Below, piece by piece: positions 31,701 through 43,885 of a stretch of 64,000 nt of DNA. Origin of the DNA: Posidonia oceanica (taxonomy: Eukaryota > Streptophyta > Magnoliopsida > Alismatales > Posidoniaceae); the NCBI GenBank assembly GCA_037176725.1, contig JAZBRS010000026.1:155569501-155633500 (forward strand), given 5' to 3'. The notes under the pieces were generated by a model. It was not told where the DNA came from. It saw only the letters and a program-made list of their open reading frames with translations, and did not search any database. Each line of letters opens with the position of its first letter. Position 1 is the stretch's first letter. A program made the translations under genes and the position numbers.

Positions 31701-34700
31701 AACAAGCAATGCAGGTGTGGAAACAAAACATCGTAAAAACCGTGCAAAGCAGATGTAAAAACATGCGAAGGGGGAGAGTAAAACAAGTAAGGAGAGGTAA
31801 GCTGTGTAAGTGTGAAAACAAACACTGCTTAAGGACCACACAATGCAGGTGTGAAGACCTACAAGGGAGAAAAAAAGCAAGCAGAGGGATCACCACTATC
31901 CTGTGATCGTTTCCCACTAAACCGTCTTACGATGTGTCTCGCACGTTGCCAAAAGCTCGCGGTGCAATCGGATCATGGAAAAGGGGGAAGAAGGTCGCGA
32001 TCAGTTGTGAATCCAAGGAGAACTCAACCCAAAAACACTAAGAGTACGCGAAAAGAGGGAGTAGAGTGGATAGGCAAGAGGGGAAGTCCTAGTCTACATG
32101 CATGGAAAACGTGGGGCGAAAACAATGCATGCAATGCAAGTGATGTGCAACAAAGTGCTATGCAGGAGTTCAGAAGGACTTACCTTGGAGATCTGAGGCC
32201 TGATCAGAAGTGAACTTGGTCAGCATGGGAGTCTGCTCCACCAGGGTGGTCCAGGTAACTTGGTCATGAAGATTCGGTGGTCCGATCGGGAGTTGCACAG
32301 GCCTCAAGATCAGAAGACCCAAGAACCAGGGAAAAGAAGGGATCTAAGTGTAAAACGGGTCCTAGGGGTGTACAGAACAGGTCCTCCCACATACATGGGA
32401 GCTAAAAGTGCTTAAAAGTGTGCTAAAATGCTAAGTGCAATGAGGTATGGGTGCAATGCATGCAAAAATGCAAGAAAAAGGACCTAAATGTAACTAAAAT
32501 GCAAACCTAGGGACCTAGATGCAATTATTTTGAAAAGTTAGGGGCCTAAATGCAATGATTTTGAAAAGTTAGGGACCTGGATGCAAATAAATGCAAAACC
32601 AGGGACCTAAATGCAATACTTTTGAAAACCTGGGGACCTAAATGCAATATTTTTGAAAACCTAGGGGTCTGGATGCAATAAAAACAAGTTTGTGGGTTTT
32701 TTTAATAATGCAATAAGGTTTTAAAAGGGATTAAATGAAATCTGAATGGACTAAGGACCTAAATGCAAATGCAATAAAATGTAGGGTCTGAAATGCAATG
32801 CAGTATGGAAAAAATGCAATTTAAATGAATGTTGTGAATGCATGCAGTGGACTAAAATGCAAATTAAAAACATGCAGGGGCTAAAATGCAATTTAATATG
32901 GTAAAGTATGAGATTAAATGATTTTCCTAACATGCAGAGGACTGAAAAGCAATAATAAAATAAAATAGGATAAAAGTGCAATGTAATATGGTAAAATACG
33001 AAATTAAATAAATCTAACAACTGAGCAGAGGACTGATTTGCAAATAAAATAAACAGCAGGACTTAAGAGAAATGTAATAAGGTAAAAGCAGGCATTTAAA
33101 TGACATTTAACAACCACAGGACCTAGATGCAAAATAAATAAATAGCTGGACTAAAAACTAAGAGACAGAAAAGTATTTTAAACTACAGCAGGACTAGCAT
33201 GCAAATAAAAGAAATAACTGGGCTAAAACTAAAGAAAACTAAAAAGCTTTGAACTGCAGAGGACTAACATGTAATAAAAATGAATAGCTGGGCTAAAAGT
33301 AAATGAAAATAAAAAGCTTTGAACTACAGCAAGACTAACATGCAAATAAAAGAAACTACAGATTTTTCATGCAATGTTATATATTTTTTATTCAGAATTA
33401 AATCAAACTTAAACTGTGGCTGGACCCGAAAGTAAATAGATAAAACTACAGGGAAGATATGCAATGTGGTGGTAAAATTACTAAGTTAAGGAAATAAAAA
33501 ACGAAATCAAAACTAATGTGAATAAAAAACAGAACTTATTGTAGCTGCTACAGTGGCATGCACCTGCAGGTTGTCGGGGAAGTTGTTGCACGGCGGAGCT
33601 CAGGCTGGCCTGCGGGGGGTTCAGTGGAGGTGCGGCTCGGGCTAGCGGGGCTCAGCGGGCGGCATGGCGCGGCGGGCAGCGCACTGCTCCGACGGACGGT
33701 GCCGAGGAAAAAGGCGAACTCCGGCGAGCTGCTGGCGGCGCTACGGAGCTCGAAATGCGGAAAAAATAATATGGGGACGGAGAGGGGAACGAGGCGGATC
33801 CGCTGGAGGGCTTGGTTACCTTTTTCGCATGCCGGGGTGGTCGAAGAATTTCGGGGAAGTTTCTCTCTCTTCTCTCTCTTCTCTTCTTCCTTTCTCTCTC
33901 TGGTTTCTGTGGGCTGTGGGTGTTCTAGGTTGCACTGGGGAGGAGGTGTGGGTCGTGGTCTGCTGTGGTTTGTAGGTGTGGGAAGGTCTGATTGTTTTGG
34001 AGGAGGCTATTGCAATGGGTCTTGGCAGAGGGTGTGATGGTGGTCTGTTGGTGTTTGGAGGTGTGAGCCGGAGAGAGGGAGTTGTGTGGTGGTTTTTTGA
34101 TCTGGGAAGAGGAAGTGTTGAGGTCTGTTGGGTTGGTGAAGGAGAGGAGGTGTTGGAGAGATGGTCTGTGGTGGTTTGTTTGGCTTTGCTGTAGGTTTTT
34201 TGGCCAGTTTGTGGAAGAAGGAAGAGAGGAGGTCTCGGGCTGAGGGTGTTGGGGAGTTGGAGGGCTTATAAGGAGGAGGTGAAGAGGAGGCTGAAGGAGT
34301 TTTGAATTGGAGGAGAGAGTTTGAGTTTTGAAAAAAAATACCAGGGGAGAAAGAAGAGGGAGAAGTTGCTGTAGGTGGAGGTGAAGGGAGGAAAGAAGGA
34401 GAAGGAGGAAGGAGAGAAAAAAGAAGAAGGGAGAGTGGGCCGTGGGCCGGGCTGTGGGCTTGATTAAAAAGAAAAGAAAAAAAGGAAAATGGAGAGGAAG
34501 AAGAGGAAAGGGAATATTGGGAGGAAAAGAAAGAGAAAAAAGAAGAAGAAAGTTTGAAAATAAAAAGGGGGTTTGGAAATGGTTTTAGAGTAGTTATTTT
34601 TAGGTTAAGATTTTTAGTTAGGGTTTAGAGGATTGTTTTTTAATTCTTTAAATTAGGGTTAAGAGGGGTTTTAGTTTTGTTTAAGTTTTTATAATTGTTT

Positions 34701-35837
34701 TTCTTAGGTTTTTCTTTTAATTGTTTTTAAGTTTGTTTTAATTGTTTGTTAAGTTTTTTAATTATTTTTAAGTTAGGTCTTTTAATTGTTTTTCTTAAGT
34801 TTATATTTTAATTGTTTTTTAGGTTTGTTAATTGTTTGTTGTTGTTTTTTAATTATTTTTATCCTAGGTTCTTTGATTGTTTCTTCTTTCCTAGGATTTG
34901 CTTTTGATTGTTTTTAAGAGGGTTTTTTCCTTTTGTTTGTCTTAATTATATTTCTCTTTTGTTTGTTTTTAATTGTATTTTTCTTTAGTTTGTTTGGATT
35001 ATATTTTTCTTTTGTTTGTTTTTTAATAGCATTTTCCTCTTGTTTGTTTTATATTTTTTGGATTGCATTCTTAGTTTTTAGTTGCTTTTTAGTTGGATTT
35101 TTCTCCTGATTGTTTGTCCAAGTTTTTTAATTATTTCTTTTTAAGGTTTTGATTTGTTTCTCCTTATGTTTTCCTTTTTAATTAGAGTTTTAGGGGTTTA
35201 ATGTGGAAGAAAGGAGAAGAGAAAAGAAGAGGAAGAAGGAAAGAAAGAAAGAAAGAAAGGGAGAAAGAAAGAAAGAAAGAGAGGGGAGGAAAGAAATTAA
35301 AGATTAGAAAATCATGAGATAAAATAAAATGAAATAAAAATACAGATAAAATAAAGGGAAGGAAGAGGCATAAGTGGGGAGGAGCAGGAATGAGGTGGGC
35401 CCACCAGAGAGCAAGAAAAGAAGGAGAATAAGAGGGAGGATAGAGAGGAGAGAGAAAAGAATAATTTGGAGAGAGAAAAGGATAATTTGGAGAGATGAGG
35501 AGGATAAAGGCTTGGATTTGGAGAGGGATTGGGTGAGTGTGTGACCTAGGGTTTCTAAGGTTTGACCTAGGGTTTGAAGTGGGATTTTGGAAGGTTTTTG
35601 GAAGGATTTTGGGTTTAGAAAAAGGGTGGTTTTACCTAGGTTTTCTAGGGTTTTTGGGAGTAGTTTTGGTAGGTAATTCTAAGGATTTTTGGAGGGTTTT
35701 CTAGGTTAGGAAGAATGGATTTTCCTAGGGTTTTTGGATGGTTTTTGGGTTAGAAAATGGGTGTAGTTTTAGGTTTGGTTTAGAAGCCACCAGAGAGAGA
35801 TTCCACCAATTCAGCCTGTCAAAATGGGGTGTCTACA

Positions 35838-35842
35838 CACCC
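35838..35842. repeat. Target-site duplication of B, right (CACCC)
   Basis: Second CACCC, after which LTR A continues with CATTTTTGATCCC. Confidence 0.9.
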
Positions 35843-36987
35843 CATTTTTGATCCCTTGTGTTGGTGGATTTTCTCTCTCTAGAGGAACAGGCCCATGAAT
35901 ACCCATTTTCCAACCAAACGCTAGCCTACTGCCCATTGAAGGCCCACAACCAAGCCTACATTTAAACCCTTGAAATCCCCAATTAAACCCTTAACCCTCA
36001 CTACAAGGCCCAACACCAAGCCTTGGCCTCTTAAACCCACAAACCCAATACTCCTTTTCTTTCTCAGCCCACCAAGCCCATTAAGCCCACGACCCCACTC
36101 ACTGCATTTTCCCCTCCTATGGCATTCAACCCATATTTCCCCCCCATTACAGACCACCCTCCTTCACCATTTCAGCAGCATTCAGCACCAACACATCAAC
36201 CCAATTCACGAACCACTTCAGCACTCCTCACTGCCAATTCACGACCACATTGCAACCCAATCACCAGCACCAACACAGCAACCCAATTGTGCAAGCAACC
36301 ACCTCACACCATTGCACACTTCCTTCACCATTTTCTCACCCACGATCTCTGCATCCACCTCCTGCAACCAACCCACGACCTCTGCAGATTCCCCACCTTC
36401 TCTACCACACCAACCACACCTCCTGCCACCACCATGATCTTGGCCGGCCATTTCACAATCCCAGATCTCATCCAGCGGCTCCCATTTGCCTCCACCACCA
36501 ATAAAACAATACCTCTCCATTCCCTTGCTCTGGCGGGCTTCCCCATTGCTCCACCTTGCTCCCTGGTCTGTATCCTAAGCCACAGCACACCCAGCAACCC
36601 CTCTTGCTGGCCAAACCTTTCTCCTCCGGTAGAGTAAACCCATCACAGCCACCGCATCTGGCCAGCCATCTTACACCCATCCAGAGTATCACCAACCACT
36701 CCACAGACTCACCACAACCTCCAGCAACCTTCCCCGGCCTCCACATTGCCCACACAACCCAAACCTAGCCGTTGAACCCAACTGCATTCACCTCCTGCCG
36801 CCTCTGCAACTTATTTCACCAGAGCCAACATCTATCCCTCCATGCTTCATCCAAACGTCCGCCAATGCTCCACGAGTGCGTCCCAGCACCACTGAGCCTC
36901 CTCCGCTACGTCCAGCAACACCGCCGCCTGGAGCAACAGAGACCGTGAGCACCCGATGTCGGCAACCTCCTCTAGATGCGGATTCAG

Positions 36988-37087
36988 GTAAGAGACATCT
37001 ACCTGAGAATCGTGGTAGCTTATTCTTGCTTCCTAGCCCTCTACTTGCATGCGTCATACCTGTTTATTGCCTTTTTCCCCTTGCTAG
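36988..37087 (+). other. Candidate small intron / conserved splice donor in LTR A
   Basis: GATGCGGATTCAG|GTAAGAG at 36975-36994 matches GATGCGGAATCAG|GTAAAA in LTR G (minus, 2925) and ATGCGAAAAAG|GTAACC in LTR B (minus, 33820). An acceptor-like CCCCTTGCTAG ends at 37087. A second donor-like GCAG|GTATGC is at 37764. The first could instead pair with the acceptor at 40820. Confidence 0.45.
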
Positions 37088-37799
37088 CTTCTGTCTTCTT
37101 CTTCGGCGACGGCTCGCCGACAGAAACGACCATCCGCCGCGACAGACAACCGCCGCCCCTCCGGATCACTCCCGAGCGACCTCTGGATCTCGAGCATCTC
37201 GTCCGAGCTCCGCCTGTGCCCCTCCGTAGCCTCCAGCACCGCCGTCGGCCGGAGCGATGTCTATCGCAACCCACCAACGTCGGGGGAGTGTTCCAAGCAA
37301 CGCCGCGCCTGGGTGAGACCTCCCTCACCTCTAGGACCACCTCCTCCGGCTTCCAAGCCTTTCTCTTTGGTCGTGGACCCTCTGGTTCGACGCAGCAACC
37401 TAGCTCCGGCACTCTGCCCTTCCGGTGGTGGTTCCACTGGCTGTGTGAGGCCGTCTGGCCTCTGAGCATGGCTGGGAGCCACCATCTGGTCTCCCCTCCT
37501 CTCCTCTTTCTCTCCGTGACCTCGCAGCACCTCCTCAGCGTCGGACGAGCCTCTGGGCAGTCGCCTTCCCTAACTCCGGCAACGCACGACTTTCCTCTGG
37601 CGAGTCAACTGCGCCATCACAGCACCTGCACCTGTCGCCTCTCTACCTGCACAGCACCGTCGGACCATCCTCAGGTCTTCCCCACCGTTGCCAAGGGCAG
37701 AGCGCGCCTCCAACGAGCTAGCATCCTCCCTCGCCGACGAGCAGCTTCTTCACCGGCACAGCAGGTATGCCCCTGCGTATCATTATTCATTTATTTCAT

Positions 37800-38650
37800 T
37801 TAAATCATTCGTTTCATTTATTTTTCTGAATCATATTGTATTCATGCATGCATTACATTTAAGTCATGCATTTTAATTATATTGCATCCAAGTCCTGCAT
37901 GCATTGCATTTCATTTAAGTTGCATTTAAAATCATACTGCATTTATGCTTGCATTGCATTTGAATCCTGCATTGTAGTTTTATTGCATGTAGGTCCTACT
38001 GTTAACTGCATAGCATTTTAACTACATTGCATTTAGGTCTTGCATGTTAGTTTTATTGCATCTAAGTCCTGCATGCATTGCATTCCATTTAAATCGCATT
38101 TAAAATCATATTGCATTATATTTAAGTCCTGCACTTTAATTATATTGCATACAGGTCCAACTGTTGCATGCATAGCACTTTAGTTACATTGCAGTTGGGT
38201 CCAACAGCTTTGTTTTATTACATTTAGGTCTAGAAACTAAACATTTGCATGCACTGCATTTATACTGACATTGCATTTAGGTCCTGCATGTTAGTTTTAT
38301 TGCATCTAGGTCCAGTAGTTGCATGCATTGCATCTTTCCAGCATTACAGTCAGGTCCAGCATTTTACTTTTATTGCAGTTAGATCTAGCAGTTGCCTTAT
38401 TGCATGCATTACACCTTTTACTGATATTGCATTTAAACCCTTGCATTTTGCCATATTGCATCATAGTCCTTATTGCATTTAGGACTTTACTTTATTGCAT
38501 TGCATGCATCTTTCATGACATTGCATTTAAGTCCTTGCATTTCTCCCATATTACATCATTGGTTTTATTGCATTTAGAACCTTATTTCATTACATGCATA
38601 CATGGGCATATTGCATTTAGACCCTGTACTTGGCCTCCATTGCATCAGTG
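37800..38650 (+). repeat. TGCATTTAGGTCC / CATGCATG word cluster in LTR A
   Basis: The words TTGCATTTAGGTCC and TTGCATTTAAG recur every 25-60 bp, with about nine CATGCA or TGCATGCA words between 37843 and 38610. The counterpart in minus-strand LTR B is 32400-33380. CATGCA is the core of RY elements bound by plant B3-domain factors; binding here is inference. Confidence 0.6.
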
Positions 38651-38919
38651 GGCTTTATTTGGGTTTTGATCTATCTGGCTTGATCTCTGAATAACTTTTG
38701 ATCGGACCGTTGGATCTTTGCTATCTAAACATCTGAATCTTCCTTGTTGAATGAGCTTCCATTCAAACTTGGTTTTACTCAGATCAGGCATCAGATCATC
38801 AAGTCAATGCCCATTTGAGCCACTACATATCATTCATTGCTTCATAACTTGCATTGCATGCATTGTTTTCTCGATCTGTCTTCTCGAGCATATAGATTAG
38901 GCTTTACCGATCGATTTCC

Positions 38920-39040
38920 CCTTGCTTGTCGCATCCTCGCATTGTATGATTTCTCGTCGGTGTTTTGTTTTCCCTTTGCATGCCGCATCCTTGCATTGCA
39001 TGGTTTTCCTTCGACGTTTTGTTTCTCGCTTGCATTGCAT
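38920..39040. repeat. About 62-bp repeat in LTR A
   Basis: Two to three degenerate copies containing GCATCCTYGCATTG and TTTTGTTT, at the place of the arrays in other Tat LTRs. Confidence 0.65.
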
Positions 39041-39225
39041 CTAGGGCGATGATGTTTACTATTGGACTTCTTTAGAACCGTGGTACGCCCAGTTTAGATA
39101 CCAACAGCGCTGCTGAGCACATATATCGCATGTTTTGTTTTCCCTCATGCATCATGGCATTTTAAGCATACATTTAAGCATGTTAAAGCATTCATGGCAT
39201 AGCATAGCATTCATTCCACATATGT

Positions 39226-39350
39226 GAGCGAGATTAGCCTAGAAAAACCGCTCCTCTAGCGCATGGGGGTGCCTAACACCTTCCCCATGTGTAACAAGAG
39301 TCCTTACCCTTTCTCTTGACCCGAAATGACCATTGTGTCTACATCCATTG
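39226..39350 (+). other. Conserved Tat LTR block (copy in A)
   Basis: Contains GGGGGTGCCTAACACC, TTCCCC and GTAACAAGAGTCC. It is more divergent than the other four copies but clearly the same block. Confidence 0.65.
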
Positions 39351-39409
39351 GCACGAGTCATACATTTTGCATCATATTGCATGCATATCATTGTTTTTTC
39401 TCTGTTTTC

Positions 39410-39913
39410 CTCGTCTTCCGGCAATAGACGAGGAAAATTGCCATTTTCTGATGTTTTCGAGTCGCGCGTCCTTCCTTGGATTCACCATTAGCCGTGACTC
39501 TCTTGTCGGGTCAGCGCATGTAAGCTTTGGCAGCACGTGTCTGCGTTGCTGGGATGGTTACAGGAAAGTGGCGACTCCGTTGGGGTTTATCTTTTGTTTT
39601 CTTGCCATTTTCTGGTGTTTTCGAGTCGAGCGTCCTTCCTCGGATTCACCATTAGCCGTGACTCTCTCATCGGGTCGGTGCGCGTGAGCTTTGGCAGTGC
39701 GTGTCCGCATCGTCGAGATGGTTACAGGAAAGTGGCGACTCCGCTGGACTTTATCTTTTGTTTCTTGCCATTTTCCGGTGTTTTCGAGTCAAGCGTCCTT
39801 CCTCGGATTCAGCATTAGCCGTGACTCTCTCATCGAGTCAGTGCGCACGAGCTTTGGTAGCGTGTTTCCGCGTCACCTGGACAGTTACATGAAGGTGGCG
39901 ACTCCGCTGGGGA
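39410..39913 (+). repeat. Triplicated LTR-end plus primer-site unit of A
   Basis: Three units of about 163 bp each run from CCATTTTC...GTTTTCGAGTC through CCGTGACTCTC to GGTTACA (ends 39562, 39726, 39889), and each is followed by TGGCGACTCCG (39569, 39733, 39896). Only the last is followed by the element's internal region. So the LTR includes two former LTR-end/primer-site junctions. Confidence 0.9.
39896..39913 (+). other. Primer binding site of A (Tat/Ogre type)
   Basis: TGGCGACTCCGCTGGGGA, six bases after the LTR end. From memory this is the Ogre/Tat primer site, matched in the literature to tRNA-Arg. Confidence 0.8.
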
Positions 39914-40974
39914 TAGCCAGACTCCGACTTTTGCTTGGCTTTCTTGCTTGCTTAGTTTTGCATTTTGCTTGCCTTTATGCTTATGCTCACTTAATTATTG
40001 CTTAATTACCATGCTTACTTGTCTTCTGAAGTGGTGAATGCTTACTTGCACACATATGTCATGCCACCACATGCACATGCCATGTATCATGCCTTTTGAT
40101 GTGATGAATGTTTCTTTTCACCATCAAGCACACAACACATTCGCACATGCCATACAGCTACCTTTTGCCTTGTGTGATGCTTACATGCCATGACTTGATG
40201 TCTCTTTCCCCTTTTTGCATATGCCATTCCTAAGACATTAGAGATCTGCTTGCTTCCCCTTTGGCTTAATTTAAAAGCAACAATAAAGCCAAACAATAAA
40301 ATCAAAGCACCATTAGAGCCAAACTTGCAATTTTCCCCTCTTGGCTAAATAAAATGCAAGTAAAACACTTTAAAGCATATCTGCATGAATGATCATTTTA
40401 GAAAGCATGCATCTTCTCATCCCTGAGTCCACCCACTTAGTCTAAGAAGGATAGGTCCAATCTCTTGTTCCATTCGCTTTGGCGTGGGGCAAGTTGGTCA
40501 ATCTATCCCCCCTTGTCTAGGGTCGTGTCGGTGTTAGTAGAGGGTACAACCCATGCTTTTGCAGGGTTGAGGCTCCCAACACACCACCCATTACTGCCTG
40601 AGCTTTGGCCAGGATTTAGACGGGGACCTACTTTTTCTGACTTGAGTCAATAAACCCATACCCCTATGAGATTGTTCGAGTTTTCAGCCTACTTAGGACA
40701 TACTTGGTGAGAGAGCACATAATAGGTCATTCATCTGCATGTGTGCCATTCATATCACCGTAACCACTTACATTGCGTCTTTGTCCAGGTACTAACCTGA
40801 TTTTCTTTGCTTGTCCGCAGGTAGGTGCGAGGTCCACAGCTGGAGCTCGAGCGTCTCTGTCCCGGGCAGCTCCCCGTGGTCCCCCTCTCTTTCCGGGCTA
40901 TTTGTTGCCTTCGACGATAGCTCGTCCTAGGACTCATGTGTCTTCTTTTCACCGCACCTCGCTCGTGGTCAGCT
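39914..40974 (+). other. Leader of element A with branch-point/acceptor-like signal
   Basis: No gene. 40420-40690 is conserved with F. ACTAACCTG (40791-40799) is a good plant branch-point sequence and TTTGCTTGTCCGCAG ends at 40820, 24-28 bases later, so this looks like a true 3' splice site about 155 bp before the gag ATG. The same place in F has TTTCTAATCC and TGTGTCAG. Confidence 0.6.
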
Positions 40975-43252
40975 ATGGCCCAACATGCCGGCGAGCCTCT
41001 TACTTCTATTGCACCAGAGGAGATCCGGACTTTGGTCCCTCCTACTGCTGCAGCTTCCCCTTCTCTCCATGTATTCCATTTCCGGGTGCATGATGACCCT
41101 ATGTGTGCCACGGGGGAACTGCAGGTCATAGTCAGTCTAGAGCCCGTCATCGATTCTGTCGTGGTGACCGCCACTCGGGCTCTAGATACCCCTCCTCTTG
41201 CCCTTTCCTTGGGTTTTCCTATCTCAAGAACTCGACCGGCTGCGGCTACTTCTACTGTAGGGTCTGTCTCTCTCAGCTCTTTTGCTTATGTGCCCCCTTC
41301 AGCAGCTATTCCTTTGCATCCCAGCTCATCGATTGATGGGTCTTTTGTCATGCGAGCACAGCACCTGTTGGCTACAGCCCAGGGGTTGCAAGGCATGACC
41401 CTTTCCTTTGGTCCTGCTTCTTCGCTCCCTCTTCTGCTGACCCCTGAGGTTCCGGTGCAGCCCTCTGTAGTTCTGCAGGCTCACCACACTACACTTCCGC
41501 CCTCACCATCGCCCCAGCTCCTCACAACTTCAGCGATGGGGGCACCTTATTGGCCTCCTACACTTCCACAACACACTGCACAACATTTAACTCCAGCACC
41601 TGGTGGCCAATTCCCCGGATTGGCAGGGGCACAGCATCTCTCAAACCCATTACTTGAAACCATACTAGCACAACAGCTGCTGCTCCAATACACTGCACAA
41701 CACACAGCACAACATGCCTTTTACTCATCCCCTTTGCATCAGATTATTCAGGCTCCGGCATGTATATCACCACACTTTACACCCTCACACGTATATGTTG
41801 GTCCTCACGCTACGACACCAGGTAGTGTGATGGTGGATCCGGAGTAGCGCTTTCGCGCGACCCACACAGCATACGCAATTCCTGCCTCAACTGCACCACT
41901 CTCATCAACAGCAACCTCAGACACCCTCCTTGCCAAGGTCGGTGATCTAGAGAGAGCACTTCGTCAAGTGCAAGGCACAGACCGCCAGTCCTACCAATTC
42001 CAGGACCTCTGTTACTTTACAGAGGCGATACTCCTTGCGAACTTCCGTATCCTGGAATTTGACAAATACAATGGTAGAGGCTGCCCAATCTCCCATCTAA
42101 AGGCATACTGCAGCGACCTTGTCCAGCTTCAGACTGATGACAAGCTGCTGATCTGTCTGTTCTAGAAAAGTCTGACGGACCCTACTCTTAAGTGATTCAC
42201 ATCACTTGACATGGCTACCATCAAGACTTGGAACGACCTTTTCCTAGGCTTTCCTAGAGCAATATTCCTTCAACCTCGACTTGATCCCTAAGCGCAAGGA
42301 TCTTGTAGCACTTCGGCAGAAGTCCCACGAACCATTCAAGGAGTAAGTCGGTTGCTGGTGCACCTTGGCCTCTCAGGTCAAAGATAGACCCTCGAACGAG
42401 GAGTCTATTGAGATCATCATCAGGGGAGCACAGCCAGCGACTGGGGCACTGCTTAGCATCTAGCCTGTCCCTAGTTTTGCATCGCCGATCCGAGCTGGCG
42501 CTCACATGGAAAGGTCGCTGTAGAGTGGGAACTTCCCCGCACTCACTGAATTCGCGAAGTAAGCAACCGCCTCCAGCGGTAACAACAACAGCAGCAGCAA
42601 CAAAGGCAACAACGACTCCGACGTCCGCCACTACAAGAAGCTGATCGTCGCTTGCATTGATTCTCCTGCAGAGCTTGCCCTCGCAGCCAGCCAGCCCGGC
42701 CCATCTCAACTTGCATCTGCACATAGTTTAGCACACACTACACAGAGCACTGCCACCGTTGAGCCAGTGCATCACGTCGCACCAGCTCAGCAAGGACAAC
42801 AGCCTAAGCAGAGATGAGGCCATCGCACTAAAAGCGACTTCACCCCACTTGGTGAACCGCTAAGCGCCGTCCTTCCTTAGGTTGTGTCACTTCTGAGTCT
42901 CTCAGAAACTCGCCTTCCACCAAACCCTCTTCCATGGTGGTACGATGCAAGCAAGCACTGCGATTACCATCGAGCCATGGGGCACTCGACGGATAATTGC
43001 CACACTCTTCGGAACGTCATTCAGAACCTGATTGACAACAGAGTCCTCGTTGTCAGTCCAAAGGAGGCCACACACACACCTGCACCTGCACACCCTAGTG
43101 TAGCCAGCCTTTCCTCGCTTGAGCCTGCAAGCTCCGAGGATCCTGGGACCTCAGTGGTCTACCTTCTAGCTCCCGTCCATGCTGAGTCCAGCCCTTCCTC
43201 GATGGATCCCTCTGATCACATCGATTTGATCTCTTCTCTTGCCTTTTCCTAG
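40975..43252 (+). pseudogene. gag of Tat element A
   Basis: ATG 40975 (MAQHAGEPLT, shared with F). Residues 1-290 are Pro/Ser/Thr/Gln-rich. The capsid-like core starts near 42045 (FDKYNGRGCPISHLKAYC, then LQTDDKLLICLF, then SLTDPTLK) and is typical of Tat Gag. Near the C-terminus CDYHRAMGHSTDNC (42959-43000) is the CX2HX4HX4C-type motif. Breaks: TAG at 41845 (F has GAG), TAG at 42163 (family Gln), TGA at 42191 (family Trp) and several frameshifts between 42240 and 42880. Structural protein that packages RNA. No protease is seen before copia element I interrupts A. Confidence 0.85.
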
Positions 43253-43885
43253 CCTTGTTCGCGGGGGGCCTGGCCTAGAACTTGCCCGTCTATCGAGCAC
43301 CGGCTCAAGTCTGCAAGCACAACACCCTGGATCCCAATAGAGGCATGGATCACCAGTAGCACAGGCAGTGGTAGTCTCAACGACCTCAATAGTACCGCTA
43401 ATGACAACAGCAGCAAGCAGCAAACAGTGGGGACCAATGCTGTATCCTTTGCCTGTTCTTTCTTTTGCATTCCTTTTCTTTCAAAAACTGAAAAACACAA
43501 AAAAATAATAAAAAAAAAGAGCAAAAAGCAAAACCCAAAAATTCAGAAATCAAAAATCTGAAAATCAGAAAAACCCAATGGTAAACAAAAACATCTTGCA
43601 TGCCAATCATTGTCCCGATGAGGTAATCGGAAAAGTAAGCCCGTTGGAAGGAAAGAGTCATCCCTTCTCAACCGACACTACCTAGACAACTAGGAAAGTG
43701 AGAGAGCCACCATCCATTGAGAGTAGGATGAAGTGTCCAAACTCCGTACAGAGCCTGCACCTGCAAGAGGGAGAAGAAAAGTGTTAGAGCGACTGAGAGA
43801 GTGAGCCTGAAAAACATACAAATTTGCATGGGCATAAAAAAGAAAAAACATGCAGACAGAAGTCAGCTCAAGAGAGGGACGTGCG
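43253..43885 (+). other. Spacer after gag of A
   Basis: No gene. 43440-43590 is C/T-rich, then strongly A-rich (TTCTTTTGCATTCC, then AAAAACTGAAAAACAC). Similar A-rich stretches follow gag in other Tat elements as I recall them. It is cut at 43885 by element I. Confidence 0.5.
43881..43885. repeat. Target-site duplication of I, left (GTGCG)
   Basis: GTGCG before TGTTGAAAAT; the right copy at 63421 is GTGCA. Confidence 0.7.

Larger units (their letters stand above)
30725..35837 (-). repeat. Solo LTR B, Tat/Ogre-type, complete (5113 bp)
   Basis: On the minus strand it runs from TGTAGACACCCC at 35837 to ATTACTACA at 30725, with identical CACCC on both sides and no internal region. It is thus a solo LTR left by LTR-LTR recombination. 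It contains a 30-bp array, the conserved block, an ATGCAA-rich stretch (32400-33380), a GC-rich segment (33550-33830) followed on the minus strand by AAG|GTAACC, and T-rich DNA with a (GAAA)n run near 35238-35280. No gene. Confidence 0.93.
35843..39889 (+). repeat. LTR A (5' LTR of Tat element A), main part
   Basis: Begins CATTTTTGATCCC as the continuation of TGTAGACACCC at 30714, and ends GGACAGTTACA at 39889. Segments: a Pro-codon-like CA-rich part (36000-36780), a GC-rich part (36780-37764), a T-rich part with many TGCATT and CATGCATG words (37800-38650), a 62-bp repeat (about 38920-39040), the conserved block (39226-39350), and three copies of the LTR end with its primer site. No protein family is recognisable in its open frames. 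Confidence 0.88.

Noticed and set aside
36976..37803. 275-codon open frame in LTR A as a captured host gene
   Set aside because: No recognisable domain, overlaps a donor/acceptor-like pair, and base bias explains the openness. Exon-like structure kept only as a splicing finding.
40087..40305. Minus-strand 72-codon open frame in the leader of A
   Set aside because: Within a leader conserved at the DNA level with F, but the frame is not kept in F.
43440..43600. A-rich stretch as a poly(A) tail of a LINE or retrogene
   Set aside because: No upstream LINE or spliced gene and no target duplications; similar A-rich spacers follow gag in Tat elements.
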